Source: Deltaproteobacteria bacterium (GTDB taxonomy: Bacteria > Desulfobacterota > Binatia > UBA9968 > JAJDTQ01). Taken from it: a DNA stretch of 33,449 nucleotides. The translations under genes and the position numbers were made by a program. The stretch covers positions 1 to 33,449 of the forward strand of contig JAPPNF010000034.1 in NCBI GenBank assembly GCA_028818755.1, read 5' to 3'. Shown here in pieces: positions 8,719 through 16,933 of the stretch; the stretch's first letter is position 1, and each line of letters starts with the position of its first letter. The notes below the pieces were generated by a model. It saw nothing but the letters and a program-made list of their open reading frames with translations, ran no database searches and was not told the DNA's origin.

Positions 8719-8743
8719 TAAGGGCGCGGTATAAAGGACATAG

Positions 8744-10126
8744 ATGACAGATATGAACGCGGTGTGGGAGCCTCCCGGCGAGGTGTCCCGGGAGCAGTGC
8801 CTCGCGGACTCCCGCGAGGTGCTGGCGATGCCGGACATCCCGCTCAGGGAGTACGAGGACTTGGTGCGCGTCCAGGCGGTGGGGATGGAGTGGGACATTG
8901 GCGCGCAGATCTATGAGCCGGAGGATCCCGGGAAGATCGTCGTCGGCGCCGACGGACGCAAGGCGGGCGCCTACCTCCTGTCGGGAGGCGATGGCGACTT
9001 CAAGACCATGGCGCCGGTGGCGCGGCTTCTGGCTGGCAAGTTCGGTTTCAAGGTCGCCACCATGACCTATCCCGGCAGGCTCTACCTGGCCGATCCGTCC
9101 CGGAACTGGCCCTGCGACACCATCAACCCGGACGGCACCATCCGGACGCCCATTTGGCTTACCGGCGAGCACATCACTCCGGACCAGTACGAGGTGGTGA
9201 AGGACAGCTCGCTGCGTGAGCGCTACGGCACCCGCACCGTGCTCCACGCCAGGCCCGGCACCACCTTCTGGTACCGCATGGCCGGCTGGCCGGCCGCCTT
9301 CGAGGAGGGCGGCAAGCAGGTGATGGCGCGGAACCTGCCGGACGGGGAGTATTCCATCTACGTGCACGGCCACTCCACCGGCGGCCCGTTCGTCTTCATG
9401 CTGTCCCAGCGGGTGCCCAACATCGCGGGTGTCATGGCGGTCGAGAACTCGGCCTTCGGCTACATCAACGAGGCCAAGCTCGCGGAACAGGGCTCCCTGG
9501 GCGCCATCGGCGACTACGAACGGCGGGTCACCGAGACCAGCCGGGTGGACCCGTTCTACGAGCTCTACGTCCGCACCTGGCGCGACAAGGCGCGCTACAT
9601 CGGCCCGGAGAAGCTTGGACAGGACGGCCCCGTGGCGCTCATGCGGCTGCCGATGGTGATCGAGGAGGTGATGGAGGCCTGGGATGCCGCCAAGGACCAG
9701 CCGCAGTTCAAGTGCGAGTACATCGTCAGCACCAACATCGAGCCGTCGCTGGAAGAGGGCGCCCGGGTCACCGCCGGCCGGCTGGGCCTTGACCAGGCCG
9801 GCACCGAGGCGCTGGTGAGGCGGTACCTGAGCTACGGACGCGAGCTCCAGGGACCCGGCGTCAAGCCGGTGCCGCCGATCCTGTTCTGCGTTACCAAGGA
9901 CAGCCGCGACCACGCCGCCGATGCCTACCGCAGCATGGTGATGCCCATGTACGCCCGCATGGAGCCGGCCCCCAGGACCGCGCTCGTGCACTTCCAGGCC
10001 GGCGTCCACTCCTACTGGACGCCGGAGACTGACCTGCCCCTCGGCGTGGCGCCGGGCGTGGCCAAGACCTGGCATGACGCGATTACGGGCGGGTACTTCC
10101 TGTCCGGGAACGGCGGCAACGGTTGA
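8744..10126 (+). CDS. Uncharacterised protein with alpha/beta-hydrolase nucleophile elbow
   Basis: 460 residues; I do not recognise the family by name. The strongest feature is YVHGHSTGGPFVF (Ser211 in Gly-His-Ser-Thr-Gly-Gly), a textbook nucleophile elbow, placed after a hydrophobic strand and before helix FVFMLSQRV. Before it, AYLLSGGDGDFKTM and FKVATMTYPGRLYL resemble the oxyanion-hole strand and a lid region. Near the C-terminus, LVHFQAGVHSYWTPE offers a candidate catalytic histidine. There is no signal peptide, so it is probably cytosolic. Leader AAGGA lies 5 bases before the ATG. It sits between an amidohydrolase and an epimerase on the same strand, so a hydrolytic step on the same class of compounds is a reasonable guess but is not shown. 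The aspartate of the triad is not obvious. Confidence 0.7.
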   Translation: MTDMNAVWEPPGEVSREQCLADSREVLAMPDIPLREYEDLVRVQAVGMEWDIGAQIYEPEDPGKIVVGADGRKAGAYLLSGGDGDFKTMAPVARLLAGKFGFKVATMTYPGRLYLADPSRNWPCDTINPDGTIRTPIWLTGEHITPDQYEVVKDSSLRERYGTRTVLHARPGTTFWYRMAGWPAAFEEGGKQVMARNLPDGEYSIYVHGHSTGGPFVFMLSQRVPNIAGVMAVENSAFGYINEAKLAEQGSLGAIGDYERRVTETSRVDPFYELYVRTWRDKARYIGPEKLGQDGPVALMRLPMVIEEVMEAWDAAKDQPQFKCEYIVSTNIEPSLEEGARVTAGRLGLDQAGTEALVRRYLSYGRELQGPGVKPVPPILFCVTKDSRDHAADAYRSMVMPMYARMEPAPRTALVHFQAGVHSYWTPETDLPLGVAPGVAKTWHDAITGGYFLSGNGGNG

Positions 10127-10187
10127 GGCCGCCCGCCGAAGTTCCATCAACGTCACACTTTCCATCCAGCCGCGCGGAGATTTGCCC

Positions 10188-11135
10188 GTGACTACGCTGA
10201 TCACCGGCTCGGGTTTGGTCGGAACGTCCTTTGCCCAGTTCGCCGCGCAAAGGGACGCCCGGCTTGTCTTCTACGACCTCCAACCGCGCCGCGACTTCAT
10301 CGAGAAGAAGGTTCCCGGAGCCGATGTCGAGCTTGTCCAAGGGGACATTCTCGACCTGCCGGGGCTGCTCCACGCCATGACGAAGCACCGCGTGGACACC
10401 GTGGTGCACACCGCCGGTCTGGTCGGCACCAAGGTGGCCGACGCGCCGTATACCGGTGTCCAGATCAACGTCATGGGGACCATCAACGTCCTGGAAGCCG
10501 TGCGGCTGGCCGGTGTGCGGCGCCTGGTGCACATCAGCTCGCTGAGTATCTACGACCAGCGCAGGGAGTGTCCCGCACCTCTGCACGAGGATTTTCCTCG
10601 CGGGAACGGCCGGCTGTACGACAACACCAAGGTGGCAAAGGAGCTCATGGTCGAGGCCTACCAGCGCCTCTACGGCTTCGAGGTCATCGTCCTGCGCTTG
10701 GCCAAGCTCTACGGCTTCGGCCACTTTCAGGGCGGCTCCGCCGGCGGCCGGCTCATCCAGACGCTGGTGCATTGCGGCCTGCGCGGCGAAGTGGCGCGCG
10801 TCCCCCGGCCCCTCACCACCGACTTCGAGTACGTCTACGCCAAGGACGTGGGCCGCGCCGTCGACATTGCCGCCACCATCCCGTTGCCGGCGCAGCCGTA
10901 CTTCAACATCGGCAGCGGTGAGGTGTTGACCTTCGAAGATCTGGTTGAAGCGGTCCGGGGAGTTCTCCCATCTCTGGCGGTGGAGATCCTGCCCGGTCCC
11001 CCGCCCGCCACACAGGTAAAGCAGCCCCTGGATCTTTCCAGAGCCAGGGAAGTGCTGGGCTGGGAGCCTCAATACGCGATGGAGAATGCGTTCAGGGACT
11101 ACGTAGCCGATCTTGAAGAAGTGGCCAGCACGTAG
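10188..11135 (+). CDS. NAD(P)-dependent epimerase/dehydratase (extended SDR), paralogue 1
   Basis: 315 residues from the GTG at 10188, preceded by GCGGAGA about 8 bases upstream. An in-frame ATG at 10074 lies inside the previous gene and is rejected. The start aligns exactly with the ATG of the paralogue at 17711. Rossmann fold at the N-terminus (LITGSGLVGTSF), a QGDILDLPGL segment, active-site Ser in HISSLSIYD, and the YxxxK pair as Y144-D-N-T-K148. C-terminal YVYAKDVGRAVDIAATIP and FNIGSGEVLTFEDL are typical of extended SDR sugar epimerases or 3-beta-HSD-like dehydrogenases. The glycine loop is one residue shorter than the usual TGxxGxxG. Convergent with tctB, 16 bases away. Substrate unknown. 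Confidence 0.87.
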   Translation: MTTLITGSGLVGTSFAQFAAQRDARLVFYDLQPRRDFIEKKVPGADVELVQGDILDLPGLLHAMTKHRVDTVVHTAGLVGTKVADAPYTGVQINVMGTINVLEAVRLAGVRRLVHISSLSIYDQRRECPAPLHEDFPRGNGRLYDNTKVAKELMVEAYQRLYGFEVIVLRLAKLYGFGHFQGGSAGGRLIQTLVHCGLRGEVARVPRPLTTDFEYVYAKDVGRAVDIAATIPLPAQPYFNIGSGEVLTFEDLVEAVRGVLPSLAVEILPGPPPATQVKQPLDLSRAREVLGWEPQYAMENAFRDYVADLEEVAST

Positions 11136-11151
11136 TGTCGGGTCCTCGACC

Positions 11152-11640
11152 TCAAAACCCGAGCCACACCAGCACCGCCCCCTGCGGCCACAACACGCGC
11201 AGAATCCGCTCGAATACCAGCCAGAGAAACCCCAACGTCGCACCTGTATAGATCGCGGCACTCCACCATTTTTCCCCGGCCCGGAGGAGGAGAAAGAAGA
11301 ATACGAAGACCGGGACGGCGATGAAGAACCCGAACAGCCAGACGCCCGCGATCAGTCCCAGGAACCAGCCGTAGAAGGCGGACACCCGCCGCATGACCAC
11401 CTTGGGGGGTAGGGACCTGTCCGCCGGCAGGTCGATCAGGTCGGCGGCCGCGGTCTCCTCGGTGGTGCCCCGGGCTCGGATGTCCAACGCTAACTGGACC
11501 AGCGCCAGCAGTAGCCCCGGGATACCGAGCACCCAGGGAAGCATGCGGGTTTCGACAGGCCAATCCCTGGCGGTGTAGATGGCGGCCGCCAGGCCTGCGG
11601 CCAGGGCGATGGTGAAGGCGGCTCGGGGGTCAATTCTCAT
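11152..11640 (-). CDS. tctB: Tripartite tricarboxylate transporter small membrane subunit (TctB family)
   Basis: 162 residues with four hydrophobic segments: AAFTIALAAGLAAAIYTA, MLPWVLGIPGLLLALVQLAL, VSAFYGWFLGLIAGVWLFGFFIAVPVFVFFFLLL and a C-terminal LGFLWLVFERILRVLW. The size, four helices and adjacency to tctA identify the small TctB subunit; the family diverges strongly in sequence. It works with TctA in the inner membrane and with the periplasmic receptor at 13191. Its ATG (GAGG five bases upstream) overlaps the end of tctA by 11 bases, implying translational coupling. Here tctB follows tctA; the common order is C-B-A. Confidence 0.85.
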   Translation of the reverse strand: MRIDPRAAFTIALAAGLAAAIYTARDWPVETRMLPWVLGIPGLLLALVQLALDIRARGTTEETAAADLIDLPADRSLPPKVVMRRVSAFYGWFLGLIAGVWLFGFFIAVPVFVFFFLLLRAGEKWWSAAIYTGATLGFLWLVFERILRVLWPQGAVLVWLGF

Positions 11641-13108
11641 CGGCGCCTCGTCCCTGCATCCGGAATCCGTAGAACATGCTGACGGCGATGATGAGCGCGA
11701 TGACGAGGACCAGCGGATGTCCTAGCCATGCGACTCCGTAGCGGTTGACCGAAATGAAAAGATTGCGCTCGACGATGCTGCTGAGGACCATGGCCAGAAT
11801 GAGAGGCGGCCGGGGCCACGCAAACCGCTTCATGAGCCAGCCGAGGATGGAGAAGCACACCAGGACCACGAGGTCTCCGATGTAGCGCGTGGCCTGGAAG
11901 GCGGCCAGCACCACGACCACGATGATGAGGGGAGCGAGGAGGTTGGCCCGGATGGTTGCGATCTTGGCGATCTGGTTGGTGAAGAGCAGGCAGATGCCGG
12001 TGCCGAGAATGTTGGCCAGGGCGATGCTCCAGACGATGGTGTAGGTCACATCCAGGTGACGGGTGAGCATGTCGGGGCCGGGTATGAGGCCCTGGATCGT
12101 AAATGCGCCCAGCAGCAGCGCCATGGCGGCGCCGCCGGGCACGCCGAAGGCGATGGTGGGGATGAGGACGCCCCCTTCCTTGGCGTTGTTGGCGCTCTCG
12201 GGAGCGATGACGCCGCGCACGTCGCCGGTGCCGAAGGTGTCGCGGGCGTCCTTGATGGACTGCGCGGCATGACCGTATGCGAACCAGTCCACCACCGACG
12301 CGCCGAGGCCGGGAATGAAGCCGACCCAGGTCCCTACCGCGCTGCAACGCAGCACCAGGAACCAGTGGCGAAAGGCGTCCCGGATGCCGACGGTGACCCC
12401 GCGGGTGGCGTCCTTCGGCACGTCGGCGATGCGGGTCCCCTTGACCACGAGGTCGGCGATCTCCGGTATGGCGAAGATGCCCAGGCTCACCGGGACCAGG
12501 GGAATGCCGTCTTCGAGGTAAGGTTGCTCCAGGGTCCAGCGCAGGATCCCCGTCTGCGGATCGCCGCCTACGGCGCCCACGAGGAGGCCGATGACGCCCA
12601 CGATCAGCCCCTTCAACGGCCGGCGGCCGCCCAGCACGGCTACCATGGAGATGCCGAGCATGCCCAGCATGAAGAATTCCGGAGCGCCGAACGCGAGCAC
12701 CAGTGGCCGGAACACGGGTACGGACAGGGCCAGCACCACCGCGCCGAACAGCCCGCCCATGAGCGATGCCATGTAGGCGGCGCCGAGTGCCCGCCCGCCC
12801 TCGCCGCGCTTGGCCATGGGATGGCCGTCGAGGATGGTGGCCTGTGACGCCGCGGTTCCGGGAATGCCGAAGAGCACCGCCGGCATGGTATCGGCGGTGC
12901 AAACGACCGAGTGGAGCCCTATGAGGACGGCGAAAGCCGTGAAAGGGTCCATGTCGAAGGTGAAGGGCAGCAGGATGGACAGGCCAACGATGCCGCCCAG
13001 GCCGGGAATGGCCCCGAGGGCGAGACCCATGACGACGCCGAGCGCGAGCAGGGCCAGGCGGCTCGGGATGAACAGATTCTGGATGGCTTCGAGAGCGGCT
13101 TCGAGCAC
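11630..13108 (-). CDS. tctA: Tripartite tricarboxylate transporter large permease subunit (TctA family)
   Basis: 492 residues, about 11-12 membrane segments. The signature appears early as GLALGAIPGLGGIVGLSILLPF and repeats in the second half as VGTWVGFIPGLGASVVDWFAYG, the duplicated GxxPGLG motif of TctA (DUF112). Other family blocks visible are GIPGTAASQATILDGHPMAKRGEGGRAL and IAFGVPGGAAMALLLGAF. It forms the membrane channel of a secondary, sodium- or proton-driven carboxylate importer. Starts at GTG 13108, 82 bases after tctC, and overlaps tctB. Normal length for the family (about 500). Confidence 0.94.
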   Translation of the reverse strand: MLEAALEAIQNLFIPSRLALLALGVVMGLALGAIPGLGGIVGLSILLPFTFDMDPFTAFAVLIGLHSVVCTADTMPAVLFGIPGTAASQATILDGHPMAKRGEGGRALGAAYMASLMGGLFGAVVLALSVPVFRPLVLAFGAPEFFMLGMLGISMVAVLGGRRPLKGLIVGVIGLLVGAVGGDPQTGILRWTLEQPYLEDGIPLVPVSLGIFAIPEIADLVVKGTRIADVPKDATRGVTVGIRDAFRHWFLVLRCSAVGTWVGFIPGLGASVVDWFAYGHAAQSIKDARDTFGTGDVRGVIAPESANNAKEGGVLIPTIAFGVPGGAAMALLLGAFTIQGLIPGPDMLTRHLDVTYTIVWSIALANILGTGICLLFTNQIAKIATIRANLLAPLIIVVVVLAAFQATRYIGDLVVLVCFSILGWLMKRFAWPRPPLILAMVLSSIVERNLFISVNRYGVAWLGHPLVLVIALIIAVSMFYGFRMQGRGADEN

Positions 13109-13190
13109 GCATCTACCGTGCAGGCGGACGCCCGCCCGCTATCTCGTACGAGGTTTCAACGTTTCCGGGCCGGGCGATGGTTTCGCGCCG

Positions 13191-14255
13191 CTAACGCGCA
13201 AAGAGCTTCGCGATGTCGTCCGGCAGGCTCAGATAGTTCACGATGATTTGCTTGCGTGGCCCGGTGCCAACGTCGTCGACGTATCCCAGGAGCTTTTTGG
13301 AGTCCGCCTGATAGGCTGAATCTTCGCGCATCTGATCGAACGCCTTGCGTAACGCCGCGATCCTGTCCGGTGGCGTTCCCGGCGCTACCCAGTACCCTCT
13401 CGTCGGAACCGCGCTCAGGGCTTTGAAGGCGTTCCAGTACGGACCCGAGGGAGCCTTGCCATTGCGCTCGGTATAGGCTTCTTCCACCGTGGGAATGTTT
13501 GCCAGCGTCTTGCTCCTGGAGAACTTGCCGTCCTTGAAGATACCGCTCTGAACGAGCGTGCGGATCGCTCCTTGATCTTCCAGTTGCTTGCCCCGAGTGG
13601 GATAGTCCATCTCGTTGGACGAAGCCATCTCGATCTCGCCGCGCTGCACGGCGAGAAAAATGTCAGGTCCGCCCTTGTAACCATAGATGGCTTTTCGCTT
13701 GAGGCCCATCATGCGGAACATGAGCTCGATCAGGACGTCGGGGCCGCCCCCCTTGGAGGACCACCCGGTGACGATCGGCTTGCTGCGTTTGTAAAGATCA
13801 TCGAGGGACTTGATGCCGAGACCGCCGTTTACGTACATGTAGCGCGACTGCGGACTGTTGGCTCCGACGAGCACCGACTTCTTGAGGTCGAAGCGAATGC
13901 CGGGACGCTTGATGAGTTGCCGCGTGATCAGGCCCGACGAGGTGTTGCCGATGGTGAGTCCGTCTTTCTTGGCCCTGTTGTACACGTAGTTGAAGGCCAG
14001 GATGCCGCTTGCGCCGGGATTGTTCCGGATGATGATGGACGGGTTTCCGGGGATGAATCGCGCCAGGTGCCGTCCCACCAAGCGCGCGTGCAGGTCCACT
14101 CCGGATCCCGCGGAAAAGCCGACGAGAATGTTTAGTTCCTTGTCTTTGAAAAAAGACTCGCTTGCCGCGGCAGACGTATGCGCAGCCAGGAAGAGGAGAA
14201 GGAGTAACACGGAGACAGGCTTCCAGAGTTGCATTGGAGATGCTTCTGTTCTCAT
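13191..14255 (-). CDS. tctC: Periplasmic solute receptor of the tripartite tricarboxylate transporter (TctC/Bug family)
   Basis: 354 residues. A signal peptide of about 31 residues is present (hydrophobic core VSVLLLLLFLAAHTSAAA). The mature part begins with FFKDKELNILVGFSAGSGVDLHARLVGRHLARFIPG, the Bug-family opening, then IIIRNNPGASGILAFNYVY. The central ligand pocket region GWSSKGGGPDVLIELMFRMMG and VQRGEIEMASSNEMDY are also of the family pattern. Bug proteins bind carboxylates, amino acids or nicotinate-like compounds. The ATG at 14255 is chosen because GGAGG stands 5 bases before it; a second in-frame ATG exists at 14234. First gene of a tctC-A-B unit, divergent from the M24-fold gene. 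Confidence 0.88.
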   Translation of the reverse strand: MRTEASPMQLWKPVSVLLLLLFLAAHTSAAASESFFKDKELNILVGFSAGSGVDLHARLVGRHLARFIPGNPSIIIRNNPGASGILAFNYVYNRAKKDGLTIGNTSSGLITRQLIKRPGIRFDLKKSVLVGANSPQSRYMYVNGGLGIKSLDDLYKRSKPIVTGWSSKGGGPDVLIELMFRMMGLKRKAIYGYKGGPDIFLAVQRGEIEMASSNEMDYPTRGKQLEDQGAIRTLVQSGIFKDGKFSRSKTLANIPTVEEAYTERNGKAPSGPYWNAFKALSAVPTRGYWVAPGTPPDRIAALRKAFDQMREDSAYQADSKKLLGYVDDVGTGPRKQIIVNYLSLPDDIAKLFAR

Positions 14256-14305
14256 GACGCCCTCCTATGTTTGGTGGGCCGATTCTATCCCACTAACGCC
14301 TGCCG

Positions 14306-14320
14306 CTGTCAAGTTGACAG
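14306..14320. promoter_or_regulatory. Palindromic site with back-to-back TTGACA boxes between tctC and the M24-fold gene
   Basis: CTGTCAAGTTGACAG is a perfect 15-base palindrome (7-base arms around a G) midway in the 136-base divergent gap. Each arm contains TTGACA, a perfect -35 hexamer, one per strand. On the minus strand TAGAAT (14287-14282) follows 19 bases after, a plausible if widely spaced -10 for tctC. On the plus strand no good -10 is seen. A dimeric repressor or activator site overlapping both promoters is the natural reading; no regulator gene is in the window. Confidence 0.45.
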
Positions 14321-14391
14321 GTGGGAGGGGGGTGAATTAGAAGAAATCTGGCTGCCGTGCCACACATCTTTCTACCGACTACGGGGGAACC

Positions 14392-15636
14392 ATGTTTATC
14401 GAGCGGGACGAACTGGAACGTTTGCACGCCAAGTACCCCTATCCCCGGTTTTCCGATGCCGAGTACCAACGGCGCTATGACAATGTGCGCGGGCTCCTGC
14501 GCGAGAAGGAGCTCGACTGCCTGCTGATCATCGGCGGCTCCGCGGCGTACGGGCGATTGTGGTTCAACGTCCGGTACCTGACCAACATGATGGCCAAGGC
14601 GGAAATGGCGTATTACTGCTTTTTCCCCAAGGAAGGCGATCCCGCCATCATCACCCGGCCCGGCCATGCGCTCGCTCCCGGGATGATCGCTCGTAGCGTC
14701 GTGCAGGAGCTTGTCGTCGGCCGTCCAAACGTCCTCGACGCCATCATCGGCAAGGTCCGGGAGATGGGCTACGACAAGGGCAGGATCGGCATCGTGGAGT
14801 ACGATCCCTTCACCTCGATTCCCAAGAACCACTGGGACTTCTTCGTGTCCGAGCTTCCTGACGCCGAGTTCGTGTTCGTGACCAAGGAGTTTCTGGCCCT
14901 GAAGCTCTTCAAGAGCGACGAGGAGATCGAGGCGCTACGCAAGTCGGCGCTGGTGCAGGACATCGGGCTCCGGGCGCTGGCGGAGCAGCTCAAGCCCGGG
15001 ATGACCGAATCCGAAGCCTTCGCCATCGTGTACGAGGCGGTGGTCAAGAACGGCGGTGAGATGGGCATGATCCAGCTCAGCTCCACACCGATGGCGGATT
15101 CTGACGTCGGTGATCAGCGGCCGCGGCCATCGGAACGGATCATTACCCATGGAGACATCATCAACAACGAATTGGGCATCCTCTACAACGGCTACGAGGC
15201 GCAGACCGGAAAGCCCATGTTCATCGGCCCCCCCACCGACGAGTTCAAGCGGATGTTCGACGTCGCGCTGGAGGCCTATCACCGCGTTGCTGAGACCCTG
15301 AAGGTCGGCAACACGGGCTCCGACGCCGTGAACGCCGCCAACAACGTAATCAAGCCCGCGGGCTACGACGCCTGGGGCGGCTATCTGCAGGGGATGCTGG
15401 GGGCGCAGCCGCGCCACGAGCCGCAGATCGGTCCCGAGCTGACGAGCCTCGCCGAGGACAAGCTCTTCGAGGGCGACGAGATGGTCTTCAAGAACGGCAC
15501 GGTGTTCGTGCTGCAGATCCACTTGGTGGACAAGGCGAGGACCAGGGGTCTCTTCATCGGCGACACCTACGCCATGAGGGACTCGGGCACCGAGTGTCTG
15601 AATGACTTCCCTCCGGAGTTGATCCAGATCGCCTAG
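14392..15636 (+). CDS. M24 / aminopeptidase P-fold protein with replaced metal ligands
   Basis: 414 residues. The N-terminal creatinase-type domain (about 20-170: RYDNVRGLLREKELDCLLI, VRYLTNMM) leads into a pita-bread catalytic domain (about 190-410: LKSDEEIEALRKSALVQDIGL, LKPGMTESEAF). In active M24 peptidases five ligands (D, D, H, E, E) hold two metals. Here the first motif reads GDIINNELGILYNGYEAQTGK, so the two aspartates are Glu260 and Gln271. The glutamate near the end of the VFVLQ strand is Gln375, and the last one is Asp397. A histidine-glutamate (H342-E343) is kept. It may be a non-metal enzyme of the creatinase type, another M24-derived lyase or hydrolase, or a binding protein. Leader GGGGGAA. 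Followed after 32 bases by an amidohydrolase. Confidence 0.8.
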   Translation: MFIERDELERLHAKYPYPRFSDAEYQRRYDNVRGLLREKELDCLLIIGGSAAYGRLWFNVRYLTNMMAKAEMAYYCFFPKEGDPAIITRPGHALAPGMIARSVVQELVVGRPNVLDAIIGKVREMGYDKGRIGIVEYDPFTSIPKNHWDFFVSELPDAEFVFVTKEFLALKLFKSDEEIEALRKSALVQDIGLRALAEQLKPGMTESEAFAIVYEAVVKNGGEMGMIQLSSTPMADSDVGDQRPRPSERIITHGDIINNELGILYNGYEAQTGKPMFIGPPTDEFKRMFDVALEAYHRVAETLKVGNTGSDAVNAANNVIKPAGYDAWGGYLQGMLGAQPRHEPQIGPELTSLAEDKLFEGDEMVFKNGTVFVLQIHLVDKARTRGLFIGDTYAMRDSGTECLNDFPPELIQIA

Positions 15637-15668
15637 CAACGGTCGAGTTTGCAGAGAGGAGTTGCCAC

Positions 15669-16784
15669 ATGGCCAGGAACGGATACCAGGTGTTTGACAG
15701 TGACATGCACGTCTACGACGCTCAGGATCTCTACGAGAAGTACATGAACCCCAAGTGGGGCGACCGCATCCCCATCGGCAGCGCCCGCAGCAAGCACGGG
15801 CGCATCGTGTTCAGCCTGGGCAACGGGACCGTGCTGCGGCCGCGGGAGAAGCTGCTGGAGCACGGCGAGGACAACGTGGCGGACCGCTATGGCTACGCCC
15901 TGGAGCACGGCTACGATGCGCCGTCCCAGGTGGTGGCCATGGACAACGAGGGGCTGGACGTGGCGGTCATGTTCCGCACCTCTCCGCTACACTGCGACGA
16001 CAGCTTCGAGCCGGAATACGCCAACGACCTGTGCCGGGCGTGGAACGACTGGATCGCGGACTTCTGCGGCGAACGGCCGGAGCGCATGAAGGCGTCGGGG
16101 CTGTTGACGCTGCACGACGTCGACATGGCCGTGGACGAGGCGCGGAGAGCGGTGACGGAGTTGGGGGTGGTAGGCCTGTCCGTCTGTCCGGAGCCGGTGA
16201 ACGGCCGGCGCATCCACGACCGCTACTATGATCCCCTGTGGGCGGAGATCGACCGGCTGAAGGTGCCGCTGTGCTTCCACCCGCCGGCCAACCCCAAACA
16301 GAAGCAGGTTGCACGGGAGTTCTACGGCCACCCCAACTCCAGCATCATCGCCATGGCGCTGCGCAATCCCATCGAACTGCAACTGGCGGTGTCGGCCTTC
16401 TGCGGCGGGGGCGTGCTGGAGAAGTTCCCGACCCTCAAGGTGGCGTTCCTGGAAGGCAACTGCGCGTGGCTGCCGTGGCTCCTGTACCGCCTGGACGAAC
16501 GGGCGGAGCTCCACGGAGCGCTCACCGACGTCCCGTTGTCCCGGAAGCCCAGCGAGTATTTCCTGGACCAGTGCTACATCTCGGTGGACGTGGACGAGTA
16601 CTTGGTCACCGACGTCATCGGGCGGCTGGGAGACGACAACATAGTCATCTCAACGGACTACCCACACATCGATGCGCACTACCCGCACGCCGTGGAGGAG
16701 TTCATGGAGACTCCGGGGTTGAGCGAGGCTTCCATGAAGAAGATCCTCTGGGACAACTGTGCGCGGCTCTACGGGGTGGACTGA
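15669..16784 (+). CDS. Amidohydrolase family protein (Amidohydro_2), paralogue 2
   Basis: 371 residues, same subgroup as 7510 and 27927. The first metal motif is D10-S-D-M-H14-V-Y-D17: the usual glutamate at position 17 is aspartate, unlike the other five paralogues in the window. His204 in CFHPPA, FLEGNCAWLPW and ISTDYPHID (Asp330) are intact, so the barrel is probably functional. It starts 32 bases after the M24-fold gene behind GAGGAG, 9 bases from the ATG, and the two are likely co-transcribed. Reaction unknown; family members are decarboxylases and hydrolases of carboxylated rings and related compounds. Confidence 0.88.
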   Translation: MARNGYQVFDSDMHVYDAQDLYEKYMNPKWGDRIPIGSARSKHGRIVFSLGNGTVLRPREKLLEHGEDNVADRYGYALEHGYDAPSQVVAMDNEGLDVAVMFRTSPLHCDDSFEPEYANDLCRAWNDWIADFCGERPERMKASGLLTLHDVDMAVDEARRAVTELGVVGLSVCPEPVNGRRIHDRYYDPLWAEIDRLKVPLCFHPPANPKQKQVAREFYGHPNSSIIAMALRNPIELQLAVSAFCGGGVLEKFPTLKVAFLEGNCAWLPWLLYRLDERAELHGALTDVPLSRKPSEYFLDQCYISVDVDEYLVTDVIGRLGDDNIVISTDYPHIDAHYPHAVEEFMETPGLSEASMKKILWDNCARLYGVD

Positions 16785-16816
16785 ACAGCGCCTTGGTCCG
16801 GGACCGGCAACTCCAG

Positions 16817-16933
16817 CTAATCCTTCTTCTTGGGTGGCGGTGGCGGCGGTGGCGGCGGTTTCTTGATGGTTGCGAGTTTGTCCTTGAACAGGCCTCTACG
16901 CTGTGAAGGCGGAGGGTTTGGTTCCTTAGCCAT
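16817..16933 (-). CDS. Small basic, poly-proline protein (38 residues)
   Basis: The minus strand encodes 38 residues: a polar start (MAKEPNPPPSQRRG), a short amphipathic stretch LFKDKLATIKK, nine consecutive prolines, and the tail KKKD. Its ATG overlaps the stop of the DUF6338-like gene (ATGGCTAA: ATG at 16933, TAA at 16928-16926), a classic coupling arrangement. Nine prolines in a row need elongation factor P for translation. The plus-strand frame over the same bases gives a poly-glycine run and is only its shadow. Function unknown. Nothing proves translation except the overlap, the balanced reading and the context. Confidence 0.5.
   Translation of the reverse strand: MAKEPNPPPSQRRGLFKDKLATIKKPPPPPPPPPKKKD

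Noticed and set aside
8730..8735. TATAAA as a -10 box for the alpha/beta-hydrolase-like gene
   Set aside because: It overlaps the Shine-Dalgarno region (AAGGA) eight bases before the start codon, leaving no room for a normal leader.
10074..10187. Earlier in-frame ATG extending the first epimerase by 38 residues
   Set aside because: Lies inside the preceding gene and the added residues have no counterpart in the paralogue at 17711.
11138..11162. TCGGGT...ACCCGA inverted repeat between the epimerase and tctB as a terminator
   Set aside because: Only six paired bases with a 13-base loop, no T-run, and it overlaps the end of tctB; too weak.
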